From: Anas platyrhynchos
Taxonomy: Eukaryota > Chordata > Aves > Anseriformes > Anatidae
Direction: 5' to 3'
Assembly (NCBI RefSeq): GCF_047663525.1
Contig: NC_092602.1
Span: forward strand, 2,487,501 to 2,551,500
DNA: 64,000 bases
Part shown: positions 1 through 10,400 of the stretch, in pieces
Position numbering within the stretch: position 1 is the stretch's first letter
Layout of the letters: every line of letters starts with the position of its first letter
The notes under the pieces: generated by a model
The model's database searches: none
The model's input: only the letters and a program-made list of their open reading frames with translations
Told to the model about the DNA's origin: nothing
Program-made: the position numbers and the translations under genes

Positions 1-22
1 GCGAGGAATGGATGCAGTTTGA
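1..22 (+). CDS. RSRC2: RSRC2 C-terminal end (last exon, partial)
   Basis: Reading from base 2, the codons give R-G-M-D-A-V followed by TGA at 20-22. This matches the C-terminus I recall for RSRC2, an arginine/serine-rich coiled-coil nuclear protein. The upstream exons are outside the window. The call rests on six residues plus position: RSRC2 is the expected upstream neighbour of ZCCHC8 in the same orientation, and a 3' UTR with a poly(A) signal follows directly. On six codons alone the match would be weak; the gene order makes it likely. Confidence 0.75.
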
Positions 23-480
23 AAACAAGCAATTTTAAAGTTGGGGACTTTGGAAGGTTCTTGTTCAAATGTTGGGTCCTTGTTCACCAAAAAGCTAGCA
101 TTCTAGCTTGCATGGGTGTTGCATTGACTTTAATTTATTGATAAATACAATTTTTTTTGTAAATATCAGATCAGTGATACTGGTGTTAGTGTTGTAATCA
201 GGTTATACCCACTTCCATTAAACTTGACAGAACTTTAGAAGGACAGTATTTTTTAGTTGAAGTTCTACTTTTCAAACCAAGCAGCAGATGGGATGAACTC
301 ATACATGGATATTTCGTGTCCACTGTCTTGTGTACTTTTGTACTTTAACCTTGTACAGTTATTTTCAATTCTTGAAACATGAAAGAAACATTGTGTAGAT
401 GTTATTTAGCAGTCCAGGCCAATAGGCACATAATCCAGCAAAAAAACCCTGGTTAATAATAAAGAAGTTTTTTCTCTAAG
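23..480 (+). other. RSRC2: RSRC2 3' UTR
   Basis: AT-rich untranslated stretch with no sustained reading frame, running from the RSRC2 stop to just past an AATAAA hexamer at 458-463. A T/GT-rich tract follows from about 467, as expected downstream of a cleavage site. The exact cleavage position is inferred. Confidence 0.6.
458..463 (+). promoter_or_regulatory. RSRC2: Poly(A) signal AATAAA, RSRC2
   Basis: Canonical hexamer about 440 nt after the RSRC2 stop, followed by a T-rich and GT-rich element. Other AATAAA copies at 717-722 and near 969 could serve as distal sites. The whole region between RSRC2 and the ZCCHC8 CpG island is only about 0.6 kb. Confidence 0.6.
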
Positions 481-1090
481 GTCTTATTTTATGTTAATTA
501 GTTGTCTTTTGGCCGAATTCTCAGGAAACTATAGGTGAGAGATGTCAGAAAAGTTAGGAGAGGTTAGAAATAGAGCACTTATTCTGCTTTGCCTGTTTCG
601 AAGTACACGTTTCTTAAGGAGATTAGTGGTATGGATCACAGATTTAGGGATTAATACTGAACTTTTTTTTCGTTGTTAGTTTGGAATCACTTTTGGTAAA
701 GCGAAGAGCAAGGGACAATAAAAACAACAGTGGTGAGAAAGTGGAGGTGCTAGAGCCCTTTGCTAATACTTTATGTACTGTTCAGGGTACTTGAAAGTAC
801 TGAAGTGTTAATTTAAAACAAAGTCATTTATATAGTTTTTTTTGTTATGTAAATGTGTGTTATAAGAATGCCTTAATCTCTGCAGTGCACGGTCCAGGCA
901 GGAGCAGGACACAGAAACACATCCTGCCATTCTTTTCTCTCCACACCTTCCACATAGCACCCCCACTTAATAAATAAAAATTAAAAAAAAAAAAAAGGTG
1001 GAGGAGTGAGAAAGTAGGGCTAAAACAAGGGTTCAACTCTTAGTTCCAGGTGGCGTAGTCCCCATTTTGGGGAAACCCGCCCTTCGCAGA

Positions 1091-1110
1091 ACTACAGCCT
1101 CCAGCGTGCA
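1091..1110 (+). promoter_or_regulatory. ZNF143/THAP11-type site 1
   Basis: ACTACAGCCTCCAGCGTGCA agrees well with the ACTACANNTCCCAGNNTGC consensus bound by ZNF143 (Staf) with THAP11. It is the first of three copies in 132 bp of the ZCCHC8 promoter. Binding is inferred from the motif only. Confidence 0.6.
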
Positions 1111-1140
1111 CTGCGCCTCGGGCGCGCGAAGCGAGCGGAG

Positions 1141-1160
1141 ACTACATCTCCCAGTAGGCA
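1141..1160 (+). promoter_or_regulatory. ZNF143/THAP11-type site 2
   Basis: ACTACATCTCCCAGTAGGCA has the full ACTACA-N2-TCCCAG core, the best core of the three, and a diverged TGC tail. It starts exactly 50 bp after site 1 in the same orientation. Confidence 0.65.
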
Positions 1161-1203
1161 AAGCGCTCGAGGCTGGGCGCTGCGGCGGCGAGCTGCCGCC
1201 GTT

Positions 1204-1222
1204 GCATGCCGGGAGTTGTAGT
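1204..1222 (-). promoter_or_regulatory. ZNF143/THAP11-type site 3 (reverse)
   Basis: Read on the minus strand this is ACTACAACTCCCGGCATGC, matching the consensus at all but one core position (CCCGG in place of CCCAG). It faces the other two sites and lies about 85 bp upstream of the start codon. Confidence 0.65.
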
Positions 1223-1305
1223 CCTCCGGCCCCGCGCTGGGGCGGCTCCCCCTGCCCTTTGCCCGTCGCTCCCGCCAAGCGCCGCCCTTCCCGCTGCGGC
1301 TCAAG

Positions 1306-1495
1306 ATGGCGGCTGAGGTGGATTTCGGCGACCGCGAGCTGTTCGAGCAGCTCGACGGAGAGGATGGGCCGCCGCCGCCTCGCCTCGGCCCGGAGGAGGA
1401 GGAAGAGGAGGAGGAGGGACCTGGCGGGGCTCTGGCCGAGCTGCGAGAGCGGCTGCAGGGCTGTGAGGAGACGGTGCGGCGGCTCCGGGCGGAGA
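1306..1495 (+). CDS. ZCCHC8: ZCCHC8 coding exon 1
   Basis: Encodes residues 1-63 and the first base of Asn64. It starts M-A-A-E-V-D-F-G-D, has an eight-Glu run coded by GAG/GAA repeats (about 1393-1416), and ends in the first part of a coiled coil (A-E-L-R-E-R-L). No GT donor fits. The exon ends at 1495, directly before an AT-AC donor that begins ATATCCT. Confidence 0.92.
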
Positions 1496-4400
1496 ATATC
1501 CTGACGGGAACGGCTGGGCCTGCTCCGGGCCGGGGCCCTGCGCCTCCCGAAGGGCGCCGAGGAGGGAGTTCGCACCCGAGTTTTCTGTGGAGTTTCCTCG
1601 GATTTTGCTCGGATTTTTACCCTCAGGATACTCGGCTCTATACCAGCGGCACCTCCCTTGGCAGAGGAGGTAGTTGAGTTCTGGGATGGCTGGTAGAGCA
1701 CTTAGTGCTGGACTCCTCCTTCCTGCTTGTATAGAGAAAACAAATAGTTGCACGTTCACCTTGAAGATCCACTATTAACCTAGCTAGAAATAGTATTAAA
1801 CCGTTAAATTGTGACTGGTTCCTTAAAGGGTTGTTGAGATAGGTCGCATAGATGTTGGGATAGCAGGTACAATCTGAGGTGTTTTCTTCATGCTCATTTT
1901 ATTAGTTATTCTTAGTTGTTCGTGTAGTTATTTATTTATTTTCTATTTATGAGTATATTTTACTGTTGACTCTTGTCATGAGTATAGGGATTTTAAAAAC
2001 AGACCGGTGATCTGATAATTCAGGCATAGTGTCGGTAATGAATTTTTTGGATTGACACAGCTAGACCCTTTTTTTCTTAATTTTCCGAAATTAACTCTAT
2101 CCTAGCTGAAACCAGTACATCAAATATTTTCTTACATTTGCACTTTATGGTGTATTTTTGTTTTTTTTTTTCAGCAACAGGTGGATTTGTAAATAATCCT
2201 CTGTGCAGTGAGATGAAAGATTTGTTGTTCTGTGGGATTTTTGTTAGGTGTTTTGTTCAACTCTGCAATTAATTAAGGTGTGGTTGTGTCTTGTGAAGAA
2301 AGTAACATTCCTTAACAAGAAATTAACATCAGGAACTTAAAAGGAAGCTGAACATTCTGACTCGTCCCAGGTACGTTAATGCTGGCTTACAATGCTTTGT
2401 ATGACTTGTGTATGTTTGCAGTAGTGGTACTCTGTGACTGGTAATAGCTGCAGTGTGTTTTGCAAAATCTAGAAACCTCCTGCCTGTGTCCCCCACTCTG
2501 CTGACACTGGCCTTCTAAATTGCTGTTGTCATCCTTGAAAAAGTCCTTCAGACTCGAGTATCAAAAACTTAGTCTGTAGTGCTGTAACTTTTTCTGTGCA
2601 TGCTGTTATGATCTGTCTGTTTACGTAACTGATGTGGCCTTTAGGGAAACAGTTCTTTGTGAAGTTCAGCAGTAAGAACAAGTACGTTAAAATAGTAAAA
2701 TAAGAGTATTATTTTGCTGTTTACAAACCAGTGCCAGGTCATTAAATGTCTCTCTTGTTTTCTTCCAACCTCACAACATGCATGATTTGCGTGGAGTAGG
2801 AGAAGGATTTTTGTTTAAGAGAACAGAAACTTATTAAAATAATAGAACTTGCATTGGCCAAACGTTCCTCTGCTTATAGAATACAGACTATTTGTTACAA
2901 CAAATAGGATAGAGAGCTTTTACAGTAAAGCTAATGCAGTAACCATTATTTTTTATCTGTTCTGTTCTAGTGGAATTTCAGTGGACAACTCTAAACTCGA
3001 TGGACCTCTGTTGCAGATTTTATTTATGAACAATGTCATTTCTAAGTAAGTACTTTTACCTTTCAAGAAAAAGTCCTGACAGGAAGCCGCGTTTGGTTTT
3101 TGTTTGGGTATATTAGTGTTTGTCGAAAGGATGTATAACATAAACCTGATACGCTTGCAGGGAAGAAAAGAGTTAACGATATGACAAGCGGTCTGCTGTT
3201 TTCACTAGCAATGTGTATAGCATGAAATGAAGTGTGACTTCCAGGAGCTTGAAGTGAGTCTGAATAACAATTTGAGTTTCATGAGTGTTGTTGGTAAATA
3301 CAGCAAATTAACCTTTCCTGCCTATATATACATTTTTTTATTATTTTTTCACGCTAACATAATGGTGTGCTTCTTAGTAGGTTATCACATTTGTGTTGGT
3401 GGCATTTAGGAGTACTGCTCCTTTTCTAAATTCTCAAGAAGTCATAAATGGCAGGTTCTTGGAAAAAGATATCTGGTATATGTTTCCGCCTTGCTTATTT
3501 CTTCACCTTCTTATAATTCTTCATTCTGTTGCAGGCAGTATCATCAAGAAATTGAAGATTTTGTTTTTAACTTGGTTCAGAAGTATGAAGAGCAACAAAG
3601 AGGTGAACAAGAAAAAACACACTTCAATGTTAAACCACAGGTACTGTGAAGCTCAAATTATGACTAGGCATTCCTTCTCTCACATCTTTATAGTGGTAGC
3701 AGTGTAAAAGTTCAAAATTTCAGTATTAAGTAGCTGAATTCTAGATGTTTTTTCCTACATAAATGCAAATCAGGGAACCATCAAATACATGCAGTAGATC
3801 TTCTTCAAAAAAATCCTTTCTATAAAAAAAAAACTTCCTTAAAGTTGTCTGCATTGAAATTTGTTTATAAGCTTGGTGATAAGTTGGTTCAAATAACTAA
3901 GAAAAGTTCTTTAGGTACAAGCTAAATGTGTATATGTCTGATAATGTTTGGCCCAGCTTTGTCTTTTTCTTTTTCTTTTTTTTTTTTTTTTTTTTTTAAT
4001 CTCAGAAATTAAGAGGAAGATACAAAGAAATGATCTGTATGGTATTTTGGACTGTGGAAAGCATTGTCATTAACATAAATATTTCTATTCTACTATTTAA
4101 CTAATGTGTCATGAAAAAATAGTAGTGGTACTGCATGTTCTGTGTCTCTTACATACTTGATTAATTTAGGAGATCTTCTCACTTATTTCTAATTAATTGT
4201 TTTTGTTTTTTTTATGTCAGCCCTCCAGTGTTCTTTTGGAAGAGGACTGTAAACCAGCAAGCTCTAATTCTGTTAAAAAAATTAAGGAAGCTTTTAGTGT
4301 AAGTTTTTGACTATATACTCTTCAATGGTAGGTCTTCATTCTACGTACTTAATATACATTGCCATTAAATAAGATCTCATCATTAAATTCCATTTATCAA

Positions 4401-7400
4401 TGTAATAATGGTTAAGTTCACCATGTTTTGGCCATATCAATGGAAAAAAAATGCTGATTTGTACAGGTGTGGGTGTGTATTATTTGTAAATTCTTACAGA
4501 GCGGGTGAAAAAGCTGGAAGAATTTCAAGTGGTGTAAATTTTTAGAAATGCTACCAATAATCTGACCTAAATACTGACATCATTCTGACAATTTTCTGAA
4601 TTTTTTTCTACAGGTTGTAGGAAGTGTTCTGTATTTTACCAATTTTTGTCTCGATAAACTGGGACAGCCTTTATTAAATGAGAATCCACAGCTGACAGAA
4701 GGATGGGAAATACCTAAGTATCCTGTTTCCTAAAACAAGGGGTTTTTCTGTTTATCAAATCCAAAGAATGCCAGTTGGTAAATTGAATTCAATTTCGCTT
4801 CAGTACATTGTACATTGCTATCAAAACCATATCAGTTAGAGATGAAAAACTTTAATGAAGAATTAGTGGATTTTTTTTCCTCTAAGTATATATGTATTTT
4901 GATATGATTGGCTTGCTGATTTTTAGAAGACTTATGTTTGGGAAGAGTGAATGCTATATCCCTGTAAATACTTCATGTGAAATTAGAACTTTCCTGGGCC
5001 AGTCTGCAGTCAGGTTTGGAATGAAAGCTCATTCCAGATATGAATAAGCATTTTCCCTCTAGAGGAGAAGAAAAGGGCTCAGCCAACTTGAATATTCTCT
5101 AAGGTGATTTTTGCCGATTTCGGGAACTGGAGGAAAGTCTTTTAATTATGTAATGCTCTTAACTTGCATCCATTTTATAGTTGGTTCTCTGCTGTGTACA
5201 AGAGCTATTATTTAAAAGATGTGATTGAGGGAAATACTGGAGAATTTTTTTTATATTGCAGTCAAATGACAAAATTTAATTGATAAAAATGAGGAAATAG
5301 CTTGTTCCAGTAATCTCATCTCCCCAGTTTCCTAATATTGCTTCCTCTCCCAAAAGTGTCTGGAGAGGAGACAGTTTCACAGTTCATTTCTGTAATCAAG
5401 AATTGGAATAAAGGTCGCTTCGTAGTGTTAAAAAATTATTTGTATCTGAAGAAAAATTGGAAATTTATAAGCCAGCTAACCTGGGTTTTCTTGTGCCTGC
5501 CTTTGACTGGGTATGCACTGTGCTGTAATTTTACATTTGGAAAGCTGCCTCTGTTGTAATGCATTGGGACAATCCTACTCCAAATGGTACTTGTACCATC
5601 TCTCAACCTCCAAATCAAGGAAATAGGAGAAATTCCTGTTAGGTACCTAAAATGCAAAATTAAGTCTGGCTAAACTTTCATATCTGCCAGCTTTGCTTTG
5701 GTATTACTCTTTAAATGTACTTACTGCACCTTTCTTGACAGCTCCCGCAGACATTGAGCCTAAATAGTGAGTTACATGGTGTATCAGATACCATGGTTCT
5801 AAATAATGGAAGTATTAATGTCAATTTGACTAGTACCTGGCATCTGTTTTTTTGTGTTTTTTTTTTTTTTTTAAACAACTGTTAGATTCTGGAAACTGAC
5901 GTGCCTCTGAACTTTACTGAACCTCCTAAGTCTTTTCCATGCTGGCTCACTTGGGAGCCTCTTCTCTCCTCATAGTTTTCTAGACAAATAGGCAGAGCAG
6001 CTGATAAATTGCAGTCAAAATGCAAACACAAGTAGCATATGACATGACCTGTCTACGCTCAGTTGAGAAGTTATATTTTTGAAATTCTACCAAAGTATAT
6101 TATTAATAAGATTGATATAAAGTATATCAAAATCATTAGTGTGATACTTTTGCCTATCAACAAGAGGATTCTAGTTTTAGCAAGTGCTGAAAAGGAACAG
6201 AATAGGTTGTTGGATAGAAATTGGTTAGTAGAAAATGATATGAGCCCACCTTAAAAGTGGATATAATTTTATAGTTTATACTTCTAAATTATTGACTTTA
6301 AGCACCCATCTGTAATTTAATCCAGAAGAGTCAGTATTCTATTCAAAGCAGCAGTAGGTTACCATTGATATTTTAAATGAGATTGAAATTTTGCTTCATC
6401 CAGTAGCAGTTCCTTATTGAAATCTAAAGATATCATCAAGTTTTCAGCCAGATTCTCTCCCTAGATGGACAAGAAATACAAGTAAAACCAAAAAGGTTTG
6501 TATTACTCTTAAATATAAAGTTTTGAGCTGAAAAGTTCAGATGTATACTGTTTGTTCCCATATGTGCTAAACCATTGAACATACTTGAGCCATAAGTTTA
6601 AGTAAACCAGTGCTGAGCTTTGCAGTCAGTGGGTATCTGTGGTTTACTGCATTTTATTTAGGAAGGGTCTATAATGGACGTGTAAAAACTTTCCAAAGTT
6701 GTTTATGGTCTGTTCTTCTGTTGCTTGTCTTTTTAGTGATTGCTTTGTCATCCCTGCACGGGTGTGCTATCATTGTTCGTACTATGTTGTAGAACAATTT
6801 CCTGTCTGACTAGTTTATAGACTACTAAGACAGAGGGATCCTAAGAGTTGATTGCATAGCTTTTATGGGAGGGTAAGAAGTGAAGTTAATTGACTTTCCA
6901 CTTGAAAGCTTGTGTGGTCTTTGTAGAATCCGAAGTCATTGATTTCAGTTGCAACAAGAGCCATGCAAGCTTTTATCAGGAATTTCAAAGATGAAGGGAA
7001 ATGTTGACTTCAACTATGTTTTGTTTAGAAATACTACCAGCTGAAGGGAAGACAGATTGAAGGGTTGTTCTCATGGTATGGAAGAGTGATAAAATACTTG
7101 AATTGTTGCAGAATGTTTGTGTTCAAATACTAGGTAAAGATGAAGCAGAAGGCATGCTTCAAAGGGAGGGCAGGTGTCACTTTGGATGCTCATTCTTGTG
7201 TCACCCTTTCATCTCTGCTTCTGGTTCCCATCCTAGTTTGATAAAAATGAATGTTCAGTAAAAAGCCTTTCTCTAAAATCTTGTTAAGAGATTGGGATAT
7301 TCCCTCCTATAATGTTGAAAATATTTCCCATGTTATGAATTTACAAGGAAAATTAATCTTGAAGGCAGTTGAAATTCCATTTCAGGTTTTCAGTACGCAG

Positions 7401-10400
7401 TTTCACAATATATATATAACTTGTTCAAACTGTGGACAAGGATGTTCCAAAGTAGTAGTCATGCTCTTCTATTTGTTTCTGCAATGCTGATTCTCTGTTT
7501 TGTAAAAACTGTCAGACCTTTGATGATACCAGCATGAAAAGAGAAATGCGGGTATTGCTGTACTACAATAGTATTAAGTTGAGTGATTCCTTATCTGTAT
7601 TCTAGACTTAAAATTCTTGTTTTAACATCCTCTCTTTCCTTCTTCTGGACATATCATCAGCTTTAGGACGTATGTTTTGGTTTGCTTAACTAGTGACAAT
7701 AAATGCAATGTTTACATACTTAATCAGAAGCAGAAATCCATCAGTGAATTTTATCTGTAATGTGATGAAAGGAGAAGCTTTTTCACCATTAGGAGAGTAA
7801 ACTCCTGGGTCATGTAGTCCAGGAAGGTTATGCATTCTCCCTTCTTCAAGACCTGATTGGATAAAGCCTTTGACAGCCTGGTCTGATCTCATAGCTGACC
7901 CAGCTTTGAGTGGGAACCTGGGTTGTAGGCCTCCTGAGGTCCAACCTGAATTATTCTATTACTATTTTATTCCCTCTTAAAGGAATAGATCTCTATTAAA
8001 TGGAATATAAAAACTGTATTTCTGCTTGGAAGTACTGCTTTTCTGCTATAATTTTAGTTTTTTCTTCTCCACACGCTCTCATGCATTATTTATTGTTACA
8101 GTGCTGTATTTGTGTTTTCTCAATTCTTGAGTTCTACTTATGACCGTGAAACAAAATTCTGTTGCTCTCTTTTGAAGATTGATGTTAAGTAGTCCGTTTA
8201 AGAAAAGCAGATGACAGCATATGAAATCAACAAGCAGTACTTAAGTTTTTTTTCTTTCAAAGTCTAAGACTAAAAATCCAATAAGGTTTAAAAGAATTAA
8301 GTGCACTTAACATTGAATAATGATCTGGGGGTTTAATAATTTCTTCTGCATTTTTTAAGCAGGCCAAAACCGCATTGTTTCAATTGTGGCTCTGAAGAGC
8401 ATCAAATGAAAGACTGTCCAAAGGTAAACTCTATATCAGTATTTAAAAGACTGCCTCTCTCCAAGAAATGTTTCGTATAACTGCACCATTCCAAAAATTA
8501 GGTGCATTGGTCAGGATGTACAAATAATTATTCGTCTCTTTTGAATAAATTATACTGTTCATACATCTAAGTTCTAACTCGCTAAATCAGAATGTAAGTT
8601 ATTTTTCATGACATAATAATCTGAATGTCTCCTTTTATCTAGGGACGTTTTTCAGTTTGAGTGGTCTTTCCTCCTGTTTGCCATTAGATTAAATGCAAAT
8701 ACTCCTTTTTTTTTTGTTTGATATGTAGCTTTCATTACAGTTGTTGATATAACTCAGCCATGTGGGGGGAAAAAAAAACTTGTTGAGGGCAAGGAGTACC
8801 ATTTTTATGTTGGGTGAAGGCAAGCATAAATTGTAAATTGTTCAAACCTAAACTTCCCAATTATATTATCTTTAAGCCACGAAATGCAGCTCGTATAAGT
8901 GAGAAGAGAAAGGAGTATATGGAAGCTTGTGGTGAAGCAAGCAATCAGAATTTTCAGCAGCGTTATCATGCAGAAGAAGTAGAAGAGAGGTTTGGAAAAT
9001 TTAAACCAGGAGTCATTAGGTATCTCTTTTCCTTTCATTAGCTGTTGCAATGCTTTTCTGGAATGACTTTTTCTTCCTTTGGAATGCCAGATGTTATTCT
9101 CCAGAGTCCTATTTAACTGTGGGTGTATTATGTTAGAATTTCTTTGCCCAATAAAATTTTGTTTAACAAATAGCACATTTTTCAAACCATAACTCTTATT
9201 GCTAATTTAATAACCCTGACTCTCTATTCAAAATATTAAAAGCAAACAAACAAAAAACATAATTTGGCCATAGCAGTCTCTACAGAAAACATTAATAAAT
9301 TTAGTATTGCATTAAGTTTCACCCTTCCTGTCCTGATAGCTACAGTTAAGGCAGTGAACCATGGGTAATAATAAGTCAGGAGCTAAGTTTTCAGAGTAGC
9401 ATTGCTTCTCGTACAGTATTTAACCATATGAGAAATGGGTATGTTACACATTATGTTTGACATCAGAGTTGTTTTTTTTTTTTTGACCTAAAGTTTTTAT
9501 TTCTGGGGTTGACTAACAAAATAGTTTCAGCTAAATCATTTCAACTTGATAATTCAAAATTCAACAGGATATCAATTTCCTTTTGTCAAAACTCAGTTAT
9601 GGACTTTTTTTTTTTTTTTTTTTAACTCAGTGGGGAACTTCAAGATGCTCTTGGTGTCACAGCTAAGAGTCTTCCTCCATTTATATATCGCATGCGTCAG
9701 CTGGGTTATCCACCAGGTTGGCTCAAAGAGGCTGAAATGGAGTACTCAGGACTTGCACTTTATGATGGTAAAGGTAAGGAATGTGCTTTGGGAATGCATT
9801 TTTCAATATGCTTGCTGCGTTCCTTTCAGAAGACGAAGTACAAGTACCTAGTTTGTAAACCACCATCATCCTTATGGAAGAGTGAAAAAGTTTAAATCAC
9901 GTTTTCTTTTCTACGGTCATATAAGAAATACTCCCCTTTCATCTGGCTGTGCTGTGGCAGTGAAAGAGCTCCTTCTATAATGATTGAATAAAGAAACTTT
10001 GTCAGTGTGTTTTCACTCTAATCAACCTTTGATACAAGTCTAAGAAGCCTACCAGCAGGCAAAGAACATCTTTTTGAAAACCCAATTTACTGAGTAATTT
10101 ACCAGGTTTTTACTAATGACCCACATTATACCAGATCCCAGAGAACAGTCCTGATGCCAATTTCTGAGGCTAGTAATGTTAGATAAATGTTAGTAATATT
10201 ATGAATACCCAGTCAGGTTTATGGGGTAGCTTCTTGCACGTATCTGATAGGTTTGGTCTCTGTTACTGCCTTTGTGGATTTCAAAGCCTTCATGTATTAT
10301 TGTAATTACTTGTATTCAAAAAAAAAACCACCATGGGTTCTTAATCCTGTAGATTTCCTCAGTGACATTAATTAGCATCAATAATAATTGCACTTTGTTA

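Larger units (their letters stand above)
1040..1600 (+). promoter_or_regulatory. ZCCHC8: ZCCHC8 CpG-island promoter and first exon
   Basis: The composition changes sharply from AT-rich flanks to GC- and CpG-dense sequence across this stretch, which ends inside intron 1. There is no TATA box. It contains three ACTACA-type elements upstream of the ATG at 1306. Initiation is probably between about 1220 and 1300, but the sequence does not fix the start site. It is a typical housekeeping promoter. Confidence 0.75.
2371..4613 (+). other. ZCCHC8: ZCCHC8 introns 2-5 (U2-type)
   Basis: Introns 2371-2970, 3046-3534, 3641-4220 and 4299-4613 between the small exons all have GT-AG ends and mostly pyrimidine-rich 3' ends. 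A long T-rich tract (about 3968-3998) lies in intron 4. I see no other feature in them. Confidence 0.8.

Noticed and set aside
1490..1520. Suspected assembly deletion in exon 1 (missing Q-E-L-K-R-K-L-N and no GT donor)
   Set aside because: Resolved by finding exon 2 at 2328-2370 with U12-type splice signals; nothing is missing.
1306..1677. Single-exon 123-codon ORF starting at the ZCCHC8 ATG
   Set aside because: Only bases 1306-1495 are exon. The rest reads through the AT-AC donor into intron 1; it could exist only as an intron-retention product.
1033..1759. Minus-strand frames of 222 and 152 codons over ZCCHC8 exon 1
   Set aside because: Shadows of CpG-rich exon and promoter sequence with no splice or family support.
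9604..9630. U12-like TTTTTTAAC before ZCCHC8 exon 10, with donor GTATCT upstream
   Set aside because: The A lies only 5 nt from the acceptor, the donor departs from RTATCCTT, and a long polypyrimidine tract is present, so this is a U2 intron.
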